DNA of 50,174 bases from contig NZ_JAANOY010000017.1 in the NCBI RefSeq assembly GCF_011320095.1, positions 1 through 50,174 of the forward strand, written 5' to 3'. This document shows, one piece after another, positions 14,850-23,546 of this stretch. The position numbers and the translations under genes are program-made. Position 1 is the stretch's first letter; each line of letters starts with the position of its first letter. The notes beneath the pieces are model-generated. The model had not been told where the DNA came from. It did not search any database and worked only from the letters and a program-made list of their open reading frames with translations. This DNA comes from Cognatiluteimonas telluris. Its GTDB lineage: Bacteria > Pseudomonadota > Gammaproteobacteria > Xanthomonadales > Xanthomonadaceae.

Positions 14850-17354
14850 ATGCCTGCCACGCTCAAGGACTTCCAGCTGATCGTGCGCGAAGGCATCAAC
14901 GCGCGCCTGGCCAACGTGCGTTCGCTGTACACGCAGATCGCCGCCGACACGCCGCAGCGCATCGACCTGGCGCGGCGCAACGACGGCGCGGTGGTGCTGC
15001 AGGCGCCGACCGGCGCCGGCAAGACCCTGATCGCGGTGGAAGCCATGCGCGCGGCCTCGCGAGCAGAACCGATCCTGTGGTTCTGGTTTGCGCCATTCAC
15101 TGGACTGGTGGAGCAGTCGCGCCAGGTCCTTGCCACCCAGGCGCCGGAATTGACGCTGCTGGACCTCGACAGCGACCGCCAGATCGATGCCGTGCGCGGC
15201 GGCGGCGTCTTCGTCGTGACCTGGGCCTCGCTGGCCGCGCGCAGCGCCGACAGTCGCCGCGCCCGCCAGTCCGGCGACGCCGGCCTGGCCATCGACGAAC
15301 TCATCGCGCTGGCACGCGCCGAGGGCCTGCGCATCGGCTGCGTCGTCGACGAGGCACATCACGGCTTCCAGCGGGCCGCGCAGGCACGCGCCTTCTTCAG
15401 CGAGGTGCTCAAGCCGGACTATGCGCTGCTGATGACGGCCACGCCGCGCGACGCCGACATGCCGGCCTTCGAGCGTGCGACGGGGTATGTGGTGGGCGCC
15501 CCGGCGGACTGGGCCTCGGTCAGCCGCTTCGATGCGGTGCAGGCCGGACTGCTCAAGGACGGCGTGCGCACCGTGCGCTTCGTCGCCCGCGACGGCGACA
15601 CCGCGCAACTGGTGGACTTCGAGCATCTTGCGCTGCGCGAATGCGCGGCCATGCACCGGCGTATTCGTGCCGAGCTCGCTGCGTTGGGCGTCGCGTTGAC
15701 GCCGCTGATGCTGGTGCAGGTGCCCGACGGCAAGCAGGCGCAGGACGCGGCGCGGCGCTACCTGGTCGAAGAACTGGGCTTCGCGGATGCAGCGGTGCGC
15801 GTGCACACCGCCGACGAACCCGATCCAGACCTGCTGGCGCTCGCCAGCGATCCCACGGTCGAGGTGCTGATCTTCAAGATGGCGGTGGCGCTGGGTTTCG
15901 ACGCGCCGCGCGCTTTCACGCTCGCGGCCTTGCGCGGCACCCGCGATGCCGGGTTCGGCACCCAGGTGATCGGCCGCATCGTCCGCCGCCATGCGCTGCT
16001 GCAGGGCCGCGCCTTGCCGCCGCTGCTGCGGCAGGGCTGCGTGTTCCTGGCCAATTCGGAATCCCAGGAAGGCCTGCTGGAAGCGGCGGCCCAGATCAAC
16101 ACGTTGACCACGCAGGCGCCGGAGCTCGGCACGCAGACCGTAGTGACGGTCGTCGGCAATACCGCCGAGGTGCAGGTTGCGCGCAGTGGCGAACCGATGA
16201 GCCTGCTGGTGTCGTCGGCCGGCGCCAGCCTGGTCGACAGCAGTGATCCATCACGCTCGGTGGCCTTGCCCGCAGCGGATGCGTCTGCGCTGGAGGCGGC
16301 CTTGGCTGGGACCGCCTTCGCCGGCTTCGCAGCGGCAGCGCAGGCCACGCTGGCGATGGAGGGTGGCACCGGGGGCGCGCCGCGTGCTTTGGACGAGCTG
16401 ATGGCGGCCTATGCACAAGCCACACCCCAGCCGTTCGAGTACGTCAGGCGCCCGGATGCGCCGGCGAGTCTGCGCGGCGAAAAGCTGCCGCCCCCCGGTG
16501 AGGATTTCGAGGCCGGGGTTGCGGCGCATATGGATTTCTCACCAGCCGTGCTGGGCGATCGCCTGCGCGATCGGGTGCAGGTGCAGCGTGCCGAATCGAA
16601 TCTGTTCACCGGTGGCGAAGCGGTGGCCGAAGCCACCGAGGACGTGTGGGCCACCATGTCGACCCGGGCTCTGGCGGCACGCGCCGAGCAGATCCGACTG
16701 CGGCTGGGTGAGGCCAACGATCGCGAGCTGCAGCGTCGGCTGCTGGCGCGGTTCGAGCGCGCCATCGTCGACTCTGGCGCCAAGCCCCCGGCCGACGAGG
16801 AAGCGTTGGCGGAGCAGCTCGACCTGGTGCTGGCGCGTCGCCCGCAGCTGCTCACTGCCGCCTATCAGTCGCTGCGTCACCAGAACGTGCTGGACATTGA
16901 CGTCCCGCTTGCCGGCGGCATCGAATCGGCGCTGCGCCTGCCCGCTGCCAGCCGCAACCTCTATGGCGTATTCCCGCCCGGCCTCAACCCGGACGAACTC
17001 GCGGTCGCTCAGGTGCTCGATGCCAGTCCGCTGGTGACGTGGTGGCATCGCAATCCGCCCAAGACCGGCGTGGGCCTGTACCGGTGGGATGAGGGTGCCG
17101 GGTATTACCCGGACTTCATCGTCCGCCTGGCCGCGCGCCCGGGCCACGGCATCGCACTGCTGGAGGTCAAGGGTGACTTCCTCGCAGGCAAGGACAGCGA
17201 GGTCGACAAGGCCTCCGCCGGCCACCGCGACTATGGCCGCGTCTACATGGTCGGGCGCAAGCGCGGCGAAAGCACCTTCAGTTTCCTCCGCAACCTCGGC
17301 GGCAAGCTGCAGAGCGCGGGTGGTTTCAGCGTGGAGCAGTTGCAGTTTCCATGA
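14850..17354 (+). CDS. res: Type III-like restriction subunit (Res), SF2 helicase with C-terminal nuclease
   Basis: An 834-residue SF2 helicase/translocase. Walker A is APTGAGKT (52-59), Walker B DEAH (167-170), motif III TATPRD (about 197), and motif VI QVIGRIVRR. The C terminus has a PD-(D/E)xK nuclease: P754-D755 (YYPDF) and E772-V-K774 (LLEVKGD). With Mod it should form a type III restriction enzyme that translocates or slides after ATP hydrolysis and cuts between two unmethylated head-to-head sites. The start ATG at 14850 is preferred because the mod stop is at 14846-14848 and homology begins at once. The stop TGA overlaps the oleB ATG (ATGA). All catalytic residues are present, so it looks active. 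Confidence 0.9.
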   Translation: MPATLKDFQLIVREGINARLANVRSLYTQIAADTPQRIDLARRNDGAVVLQAPTGAGKTLIAVEAMRAASRAEPILWFWFAPFTGLVEQSRQVLATQAPELTLLDLDSDRQIDAVRGGGVFVVTWASLAARSADSRRARQSGDAGLAIDELIALARAEGLRIGCVVDEAHHGFQRAAQARAFFSEVLKPDYALLMTATPRDADMPAFERATGYVVGAPADWASVSRFDAVQAGLLKDGVRTVRFVARDGDTAQLVDFEHLALRECAAMHRRIRAELAALGVALTPLMLVQVPDGKQAQDAARRYLVEELGFADAAVRVHTADEPDPDLLALASDPTVEVLIFKMAVALGFDAPRAFTLAALRGTRDAGFGTQVIGRIVRRHALLQGRALPPLLRQGCVFLANSESQEGLLEAAAQINTLTTQAPELGTQTVVTVVGNTAEVQVARSGEPMSLLVSSAGASLVDSSDPSRSVALPAADASALEAALAGTAFAGFAAAAQATLAMEGGTGGAPRALDELMAAYAQATPQPFEYVRRPDAPASLRGEKLPPPGEDFEAGVAAHMDFSPAVLGDRLRDRVQVQRAESNLFTGGEAVAEATEDVWATMSTRALAARAEQIRLRLGEANDRELQRRLLARFERAIVDSGAKPPADEEALAEQLDLVLARRPQLLTAAYQSLRHQNVLDIDVPLAGGIESALRLPAASRNLYGVFPPGLNPDELAVAQVLDASPLVTWWHRNPPKTGVGLYRWDEGAGYYPDFIVRLAARPGHGIALLEVKGDFLAGKDSEVDKASAGHRDYGRVYMVGRKRGESTFSFLRNLGGKLQSAGGFSVEQLQFP

Positions 17355-18289
17355 CATATCCCGACTACCCGTTCGACCTGTATCGGCTCGAAATTCGCCC
17401 CGGGATCGCGCTGTCGTACCTGGACGAAGGCCCGCGCGATGGCGAGGTGGTCGTGATGCTGCACGGCAATCCGTCGTGGAGTTTCTACTGGCGCCACCTC
17501 GTGCTCGGGCTGCGCGACCGCTATCGCTGCATCGTGCCCGACCACATCGGCATGGGGCTGTCGGACAAGCCGGACGATGGCGGCGGCGTGCGGCCACCGT
17601 CGCAGCCGGATACGCGCGCAGGTCACTACGACTACACGCTGCAGTCGCGCGTGGACGATCTGGCGACGCTGCTCAATCAGCTTGGGATCACCGGCCCGAT
17701 CACGCTGGCGGTGCACGACTGGGGCGGGATGATCGGCTTTGGCTGGGCGCTGTCGCACCTGCCGCAGGTCGAGCGGCTGGTGATCCTCAACACCGCGGCG
17801 TTTCCATTGCCGGACGCCAAGCCGATGCCGTGGCAGCTGTCGCTGGGACGCGACTCGCGCGCTGGCGGGTTGCTGATCCGCGCGTTGAACCTGTTCGCGC
17901 GCGGTGCGGCGTGGTTCGGCACCCGGCACCGTTTGCCGGCCGATGTGCGCCGCGCCTACATCAAACCTTATGCGGGCTGGCGCAATGCGATCAGCACGTT
18001 GCGCTTCATGCAGGACATCCCGTTGCGGGAGGGCGACCGCGCGTGGCCACTGGTCGCGGAGGCCGGGCGTCGATTGCACGAATTCGCGGATCGTCCGGCG
18101 TTCATCGGCTGGGGGCTGCGCGATTTCGTCTTCGACCGGCATTTCCTCGACGGGTTCCGTCGCGCGTTGCCGCAGGCCGAGGTGCATGCGTTCGAGGATG
18201 CCGGGCATTACGTGCTGGAGGACAAGCACGCGCTGCTGGTGCCGCGGATCCGCGCGTTCCTCGATCGCACGTCGCAGCGCCCTTCGTAG
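17351..18289 (+). CDS. oleB: OleB, beta-lactone decarboxylase (alpha/beta hydrolase)
   Basis: A 312-residue alpha/beta hydrolase of the haloalkane-dehalogenase type. The nucleophile is Asp123 (AVHDWGG), the oxyanion segment is HGNPSWSFYWR at 38-48, and the catalytic His sits in the C-terminal DAGHYV. OleB opens and decarboxylates the beta-lactone made by OleC, giving the cis-olefin. A Gly/Pro-rich insert at about 76-91 (DGGGVRPPSQPDT) lies before the HYDYT strand and is longer than I recall in the Xanthomonas protein. The ATG overlaps the res stop (ATGA) and no Shine-Dalgarno lies at normal distance, so translation probably depends on re-initiation from res. Its TAG stop is embedded in a REP-like element. 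Confidence 0.93.
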   Translation: MTYPDYPFDLYRLEIRPGIALSYLDEGPRDGEVVVMLHGNPSWSFYWRHLVLGLRDRYRCIVPDHIGMGLSDKPDDGGGVRPPSQPDTRAGHYDYTLQSRVDDLATLLNQLGITGPITLAVHDWGGMIGFGWALSHLPQVERLVILNTAAFPLPDAKPMPWQLSLGRDSRAGGLLIRALNLFARGAAWFGTRHRLPADVRRAYIKPYAGWRNAISTLRFMQDIPLREGDRAWPLVAEAGRRLHEFADRPAFIGWGLRDFVFDRHFLDGFRRALPQAEVHAFEDAGHYVLEDKHALLVPRIRAFLDRTSQRPS

Positions 18290-18361
18290 GAGCGGCTTCA
18301 GTCGCGAGCTCCTGGTGTGGCGTGAATTGCCCACAGGAAAGCTCGCGGCTGAAGCCGCTCC
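18286..18361. repeat. REP-like inverted repeat after oleB
   Basis: GGAGCGGCTTCAG(T/C)CGCGAGCT occurs at 18289-18310 and, inverted, at 18340-18361, with one mismatch over 22 bp and a 29-bp spacer. The left arm begins within the oleB stop codon. A hairpin here could separate oleB from oleC at the mRNA level. Confidence 0.8.
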
Positions 18362-18432
18362 CACAGGAAGCCGGCCCCACAGGAAGCCGCCCCCACCAGG
18401 AAGCCGGCCCCACAGGAAGCCGGCCCCACAAA
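18361..18432. repeat. Short tandem repeat, 16-bp period, before oleC
   Basis: The unit CCACAGGAAGCCGGCC is repeated about four times (18361, 18377, 18393 with one extra base, 18410) and decays in a partial unit at 18426. The first unit continues the preceding REP-like arm, and a related CCACAGGAAAGC occurs at 18331. Copy number could vary between strains. Confidence 0.8.
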
Positions 18433-18444
18433 AATCCGCTCGCC

Positions 18445-18450
18445 TACAAT
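18445..18450 (+). promoter_or_regulatory. -10 box of oleC (predicted leaderless)
   Basis: TACAAT ends exactly 6 nt before the oleC ATG, so oleCD may have a promoter of their own that yields a leaderless mRNA, independent of oleB. Confidence 0.5.
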
Positions 18451-18456
18451 CGGCCG

Positions 18457-20133
18457 ATGAGCGATCCCTGCAATATCGCCGCCGCCCTGCCACGCCTGGC
18501 GCGCGAGCGCCCTGACCAGGTCGCGATGCGCTGCCCGGGGCGACGGCAGTGGAACGGCATGGCCCGCTACGACATCGCCCTGACCTACGCGCAACTCGAT
18601 GCCCGCAGCGATGCCATCGCCGCCGGCCTGGCCCGACGCGGCATCGCCCGCGGCACGCGCACGGTGGTGATGCTGCGGCCGACGCCGGAGTTCTTCCTCA
18701 CCCTGTTCGCGCTGTTCAAGGCCGGCGCGGTGCCGGTGCTGGTCGACCCGGGGATCGACAGGCGCGCGCTGCGGCAGTGCCTGGACGAGGCGCAACCCGA
18801 AGCGTTCATCGGCATCGCGCTGGCGCACGTCGCGCGCGTCGCGCTGCGCTGGGCGACGTCGGCGCATACCCGCATCACCACCGCGCCGCGCGCGTGGCTG
18901 GCCGACGCCACGCTGGCGCAGGTGGAGCGCGACGGCACCGGCGCCGGGCCGCAACTGGCTGACACCGCGCCGGACGACATCGCCGCGATCCTGTTCACCA
19001 GCGGCTCCACCGGCGTGCCCAAGGGCGTCGTCTACCGGCATCGCCACTTCGTCGCCCAGGCGGCGATGCTGCGCGAGGCCTTCGGAATCGGCGAGGGCGG
19101 CGTCGACCTGCCGACGTTTCCACCGTTCGCGCTGTTCGACCCCGCGCTCGGGCTGACCTCGATCATCCCCGACATGGATCCGACGCGGCCGGCGCGTGCC
19201 AACCCACGCAGGCTGTTGCGCGCGATCGAGCGTTTCGGCGTCGACCAGCTGTTCGGATCGCCCGCGTTGATCGCGGTACTGGCCGCGCACGGCGCGCCGT
19301 TGCCGTCGCTCCGGCGCGTGACCTGCGCCGGCGCGCCGGTGCCGGCCGCGGTCGTGGCCGCGATGCGCGCGCTGCTGCCCGACGACGCCCGCTTCTGGAC
19401 GCCTTACGGCGCCACCGAATGCCTGCCGGTGGCCGTGATCGAAGGCCGCGAGCTGCAGGCCACGCGCGAGCGCAGCGAACACGGTGGCGGCACCTGCGTC
19501 GGGCGCCCGGTGGCGCCGAACGTGGTGCGCATCATCGCCATCGACGATGGCGCGATCGCGCACTGGGACGATGCGCAGCTGGTCAGGCCAGGACAGGTCG
19601 GCGAAATCACTGTCGCCGGACCCACCGCGACCGACAGTTACTTCAACCGCGACGCGGCCACGCGGCTGGCGAAGATCCGCGAAGCCTTGCCCGACGGCAG
19701 CGAACGCATCGTGCATCGCATGGGCGACCTGGGTTACCTCGATGGCGAAGGGCGCCTGTGGTTCTGCGGTCGCAAGTCGCAACGGGTGGTCACCGCCGAC
19801 GGTCGCGTGCTGTGCACCGAGCAGGTCGAGCCGGTGTTCAACGTGCATTCGGACGTGCGGCGCACGGCATTGGTCGGTGTCGGTGCCGCTGGTGCGCAGC
19901 GGCCAGTGTTGTGCGTCGAGCTTGCAACCGGCGTCGCCGGCGACCAGCAGCCGCGCATCGCGGCCGAACTGCGGCACCTCGGCGAAGGCTTCGTGCATAC
20001 GGCCGGCATCCGCGACGTGCTGTTCCATCCGCGCTTCCCGGTCGACATCCGCCACAACGCCAAGATCGGCCGCGAAGCGCTGGCGCGCTGGGCGTCGCGT
20101 GCCTTGCGTTCGACGCGCAGGACGCGCGCTTGA
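18457..20133 (+). CDS. oleC: OleC, beta-lactone synthetase (AMP-dependent synthetase family)
   Basis: A 558-residue member of the ANL superfamily. The P-loop [13 protein letters not shown] is at about 178-190, the later adenylate motif [10 protein letters not shown] near 322-331, and the hinge region [22 protein letters not shown] near 430. OleC adenylates the beta-hydroxy acid from OleD and closes it to a cis-beta-lactone. The ATG at 18457 gives the typical start MSDPCNIA; upstream the frame is open through the repeat array but not homologous. It ends with TTGA shared with the oleD start. The gene is separated from oleB by 167 bp of repeats, unlike the tight coupling between oleC and oleD. 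Confidence 0.95.
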   Translation: MSDPCNIAAALPRLARERPDQVAMRCPGRRQWNGMARYDIALTYAQLDARSDAIAAGLARRGIARGTRTVVMLRPTPEFFLTLFALFKAGAVPVLVDPGIDRRALRQCLDEAQPEAFIGIALAHVARVALRWATSAHTRITTAPRAWLADATLAQVERDGTGAGPQLADTAPDDIAAILFTSGSTGVPKGVVYRHRHFVAQAAMLREAFGIGEGGVDLPTFPPFALFDPALGLTSIIPDMDPTRPARANPRRLLRAIERFGVDQLFGSPALIAVLAAHGAPLPSLRRVTCAGAPVPAAVVAAMRALLPDDARFWTPYGATECLPVAVIEGRELQATRERSEHGGGTCVGRPVAPNVVRIIAIDDGAIAHWDDAQLVRPGQVGEITVAGPTATDSYFNRDAATRLAKIREALPDGSERIVHRMGDLGYLDGEGRLWFCGRKSQRVVTADGRVLCTEQVEPVFNVHSDVRRTALVGVGAAGAQRPVLCVELATGVAGDQQPRIAAELRHLGEGFVHTAGIRDVLFHPRFPVDIRHNAKIGREALARWASRALRSTRRTRA

Positions 20134-21122
20134 AACTGCTCGTCACCGGCGGTGGCGGCTTCCTGGGCCAGGCGCTGTGTCGCGGACTGGTCGAGCGCGG
20201 CCATGAGGTCCGCAGTTTCAATCGCGGACATTACCCCGCGCTCGACGTGATCGGCGTGCGCCAGCTGCAGGGCGATCTCGCCGACCGCGCGGCGGTGCTC
20301 GCGGCGGCCCACGGCTGCGAGGCGATCTTCCACAACGCGGCCAAGGCCGGCGCCTGGGGCAGCTACGACAGCTATCACCGCGCCAACGTGGTCGGCACCG
20401 ACAACGTCATCGCCGCCTGCCGCGCGCACGGCATCGCGCGGCTGGTGTACACCTCCTCGCCCAGCGTCACCCATCGCGCGACCCACCCGGTCGCCAACGG
20501 CACCGCCGAGAACGTGCCCTACGGCGAACACGTCAAGGCGCCGTACGCGGCGACCAAGACCATCGCCGAGCGCGCGGTGCTTGCAGCGAACGGCGGCGAC
20601 CTTGCCACCATCGCGCTGCGACCGCGCCTGATCTGGGGTCCGGGCGACCAGCAGCTGCTGCCGCGGCTGGTCGAACGCGCGCGTGCCGGGCGGCTGCGCA
20701 TCGTCGGCAGCGGCGACAATTTGATCGACACCACTTACATCGACAACGCGGCGCAAGCGCATTTCGATGCCTTCGAACACCTGCGCTTCGGCGCCGCGTG
20801 CGCGGGGCGCGCGTATTTCATCAGCAACGGCGAACCGCGCCGCGCGCGCGACATCATCAATGCGCTACTGCACGCGGCGGGCGCACCGGCCGTCACCGGT
20901 CACGTGCCGTTCCGTCTCGCCTATGCGATCGGCGCGGGCTGCGAGGCGGCGTGGACACTGTTGCCGCTGCGCGGCGAACCGCCGTTGACGCGGTTCCTTG
21001 CCGAACAGCTGGCGACCACGCATTGGTATGACATGACGCCGGCCATGCGCGACTTCGGCTACACACCGCGGGTAACGATCGACGAGGGGCTGGCGCGGCT
21101 GGCAGCCAGCTGGACGCGCTGA
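20130..21122 (+). CDS. oleD: OleD, NADPH-dependent 2-alkyl-3-oxoalkanoate reductase
   Basis: A 330-residue extended SDR/epimerase-like reductase. The Rossmann motif is TGGGGFLG (6-13), the catalytic residues Tyr139 and Lys143 (PYAATK), with the partner Ser in VYTSSPSV. OleD reduces the beta-keto acid from OleA to the beta-hydroxy acid used by OleC. The start is TTG at 20130: the protein then begins [10 protein letters not shown], the expected N terminus of the family, and TTGA is shared with the oleC stop. An upstream start would fall inside oleC. A hydrophobic C-terminal stretch ([17 protein letters not shown]) may help membrane association of the Ole complex. Confidence 0.95.
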   Translation: MKLLVTGGGGFLGQALCRGLVERGHEVRSFNRGHYPALDVIGVRQLQGDLADRAAVLAAAHGCEAIFHNAAKAGAWGSYDSYHRANVVGTDNVIAACRAHGIARLVYTSSPSVTHRATHPVANGTAENVPYGEHVKAPYAATKTIAERAVLAANGGDLATIALRPRLIWGPGDQQLLPRLVERARAGRLRIVGSGDNLIDTTYIDNAAQAHFDAFEHLRFGAACAGRAYFISNGEPRRARDIINALLHAAGAPAVTGHVPFRLAYAIGAGCEAAWTLLPLRGEPPLTRFLAEQLATTHWYDMTPAMRDFGYTPRVTIDEGLARLAASWTR

Positions 21123-21207
21123 CCATCGCCGCGCGGACCCGGGTGGGACCGGCGGCCGGCCGTCGCAGCGCCACGCCGGCGTTCGCGGTGCGATGCGGGG
21201 TGACCCT

Positions 21208-21213
21208 TACAAT
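21208..21213 (+). promoter_or_regulatory. -10 box of ubiJ-ubiB-rsmB (predicted leaderless)
   Basis: TACAAT ends exactly 6 nt before the ubiJ ATG in the 97-bp gap after oleD. Confidence 0.5.
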
Positions 21214-21219
21214 GGCGCG

Positions 21220-21861
21220 ATGACGCCCATCCCCCTGTCCTGGAAACCGCTCGCCGGCCGCACCCTCGAGGCCGCGCTCAATCGCGCGCTGGCGCTGGAT
21301 CCGGACACGCGCGACGGGCTGCGCGCGCTCGATGGCCAGCGCGTCGTGCTGCGGGTCGAGCAACCCGCGCTCGCGCTGCAGGTGCGGGTGGACGGCGACC
21401 GCCTGCGCGTGGGTCCGGTCGAGGACAGCGCCGAGCCCGACCTGAGCGTGCGCGGCACCCTGGGCGCGTTGTTCGCGCAGCTGCCGTTCGCCGGCAGCCT
21501 GCGCCGCGACGACGCGCCACCGGTCGGACGCCTGCACCTGTCCGGCGATGCGGAGCTGGCACGCCGCCTGCAGCGGCTGGCCGAGCGCTTCGATCCGGAT
21601 TGGCAGCAGCCCTTCGCCGCCGTGTTCGGCGACGTCCTCGGCGTGCAGATCGCCAACGCGGTGGCCGCGGCCTTGAAGGGCGCGCGCCGGGCCGGACGCG
21701 ACTTCGCGGAAAGCGCGGCCGAATACCTCACCGAGGAATCGCGCGACGTCGTCGGCCGCGATGAGTTGAACGCCTTCCACGACCACGTCGATGCGGTCCG
21801 CGACGACACCGAGCGCCTAGCCGCGCGGGTGTCGCGGCTGCAACGCGGAGCGGCCGGATGA
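21220..21861 (+). CDS. ubiJ: Ubiquinone biosynthesis accessory factor UbiJ (SCP2 domain)
   Basis: A 213-residue protein with an N-terminal SCP2-like lipid-binding domain (about 15-125; the strand pattern [24 protein letters not shown] and the later [18 protein letters not shown]) and a helical C-terminal tail with coiled-coil character. UbiJ binds ubiquinone intermediates and scaffolds the cytoplasmic Ubi complex. In gammaproteobacteria it is encoded with ubiB, as here: the ubiJ stop overlaps the ubiB ATG (ATGA). An in-frame ATG 27 bp upstream exists but lies before the -10 box, so the ATG at 21220 is chosen. Confidence 0.88.
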   Translation: MTPIPLSWKPLAGRTLEAALNRALALDPDTRDGLRALDGQRVVLRVEQPALALQVRVDGDRLRVGPVEDSAEPDLSVRGTLGALFAQLPFAGSLRRDDAPPVGRLHLSGDAELARRLQRLAERFDPDWQQPFAAVFGDVLGVQIANAVAAALKGARRAGRDFAESAAEYLTEESRDVVGRDELNAFHDHVDAVRDDTERLAARVSRLQRGAAG

Positions 21862-23546
21862 AGTCCGGCCTGCGTGCGCTGCGCATCGGCCGCGTGCTGT
21901 TGCGCTACCGGCTGGACGACCTGCTGCGCGACACGCCGGCCGAGCGCTGGCTGCGCTTCATGCGTCCGTTCGTGCCGCGCGCCTCCAGCGCGATCGCGGC
22001 CATGCCGCGCGGCGCGCGCCTGCGACTGGCGCTGCAGGAACTCGGGCCGATCTTCGTCAAGTTCGGGCAGATCCTGTCCACGCGTCGCGACCTGGTGCCG
22101 CCGGACGTCGCGCAGGAACTGACGCTGTTGCAGGATCGCGTGGCGCCGTTCGATGGCGACACCGCGCGCGCGCTGGTCGAGCAGGCGCTGGGGCAACCGA
22201 TCGCGGTCGCCTTCGCCAGCTTCGACACCAAGCCGCTGGCCTCGGCGTCGATCGCGCAGGTGCATGCGGCGACGCTGTTCGCAGCGGACGGCACGCCATC
22301 GCGCGATGTCGTGGTCAAGGTGCTGCGCCCCGGCATCGGCCAGCAGATCGACCAGGACATCGCGCTGCTGCGCACGATCGCGGGCCTGGTCGATCGCACC
22401 CATCCGGCCGCCGACAAGATCCGCCCGCGCGAGATCGTGCGCGAGATCGAAACCACGCTCGCCGCCGAGCTCGACCTGCAGCGCGAAGGCGCCAATGCCT
22501 CGGTGCTGCGGCGGTTCTGGCTGGGCCCGGATGGACAGCCCGGCCCCGACCTCTACGTGCCGGAAGTGATCTGGTCGCACACCGCCGAGCGCGTGCTCAC
22601 GCTCGAGCGCGTGCATGGCATTCCGTCGGACGACATCGCCGCGCTCGACGCCGCCGGCATCGACCGCCAGCGCCTGGCCGCCAAGGGCGTGCGCGTGTTC
22701 TACACCCAGGTGTTCCGCGACAACTTCTTCCACGCCGATGCGCACGCCGGCAACATCTGGGTCGACACCGATCCGGCGCGACGCGACGACCCGCGCTTCA
22801 TCGCGCTGGACTTCGGCATCATGGGCCAGCTCTCCAGCGAGGATCAGTACTACCTCGCCGAGAACTTCATGGCGATCTTCAACAAGGATTACCGCCGCAT
22901 CGCCGAGCTGCACGTGCAGGCCGGCTGGATGCCGTCGCATATCCGCATCGACGAGCTCGAGGCCGCCGCGCGCACGGTGTGCGAGCCGTACTTCACCCGG
23001 CCGCTGTCGGAGATCTCGCTGGCCGAGGTGCTGCTCAAATTGTTCCGCACCGCGCAGCGCTACGAGCTGACGATCCAGCCGCAGCTGATCCTGCTGCAGA
23101 AGACCCTGCTCAACATCGAAGGCGTCGGCCGCCAACTCGATCCCGCCATCGACATCTGGGCGGTCGCCCGGCCGGTGCTCGAACGCATCCTGCGCGAGCG
23201 CTACAGCCCGCGCCGGCTCGCGCGCGAATTCCGCAAGCGCCTGCCGGAGCTGATCACGCAGGCGCCGGACATGCCGCGGCTGCTGCACGCCTGGCTGGAG
23301 CAACAGGTCGAAGGCCGGCAGGAACTGCACATGCATTCGCGCCAGCTGGCCGACATCGCCGAGGCCACCGGGCAACTGCAGCGGCGCGCGGTGGGCGCGA
23401 TCGTCGGCAGCGCGCTGCTGATCGTCGCCGCGGTGCTGTATGCGTTGGATGCCGGCGGACCGCAGCTGGCGCGGATTCCCGCCGCCGCCTGGGTCGCCGG
23501 ACTCGGTGGCGCGTGGGCGTTGCTCGCGGCGTGGCCGAAGCGATGA
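21858..23546 (+). CDS. ubiB: Ubiquinone biosynthesis regulatory kinase-like protein UbiB
   Basis: A 562-residue ABC1/UbiB atypical kinase. The family KxGQ motif is in [19 protein letters not shown] near the N terminus, the alanine-rich loop replaces the usual glycine-rich loop ([12 protein letters not shown]), the catalytic-loop segment is [14 protein letters not shown] and the metal-binding DFG lies in [10 protein letters not shown]. Two C-terminal transmembrane helices (about 508-530 and 538-558) anchor it to the inner membrane. UbiB has ATPase activity and is needed for ubiquinone synthesis or trafficking. It overlaps ubiJ and rsmB by 4 bp each (ATGA), so the three genes form one coupled unit. 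Confidence 0.95.
   Translation: MKSGLRALRIGRVLLRYRLDDLLRDTPAERWLRFMRPFVPRASSAIAAMPRGARLRLALQELGPIFVKFGQILSTRRDLVPPDVAQELTLLQDRVAPFDGDTARALVEQALGQPIAVAFASFDTKPLASASIAQVHAATLFAADGTPSRDVVVKVLRPGIGQQIDQDIALLRTIAGLVDRTHPAADKIRPREIVREIETTLAAELDLQREGANASVLRRFWLGPDGQPGPDLYVPEVIWSHTAERVLTLERVHGIPSDDIAALDAAGIDRQRLAAKGVRVFYTQVFRDNFFHADAHAGNIWVDTDPARRDDPRFIALDFGIMGQLSSEDQYYLAENFMAIFNKDYRRIAELHVQAGWMPSHIRIDELEAAARTVCEPYFTRPLSEISLAEVLLKLFRTAQRYELTIQPQLILLQKTLLNIEGVGRQLDPAIDIWAVARPVLERILRERYSPRRLAREFRKRLPELITQAPDMPRLLHAWLEQQVEGRQELHMHSRQLADIAEATGQLQRRAVGAIVGSALLIVAAVLYALDAGGPQLARIPAAAWVAGLGGAWALLAAWPKR

Noticed and set aside
18361-18432. Possible CRISPR array
   Set aside because: The 16-bp units are directly adjacent without unique spacers and no cas genes are present; it is a simple tandem repeat.
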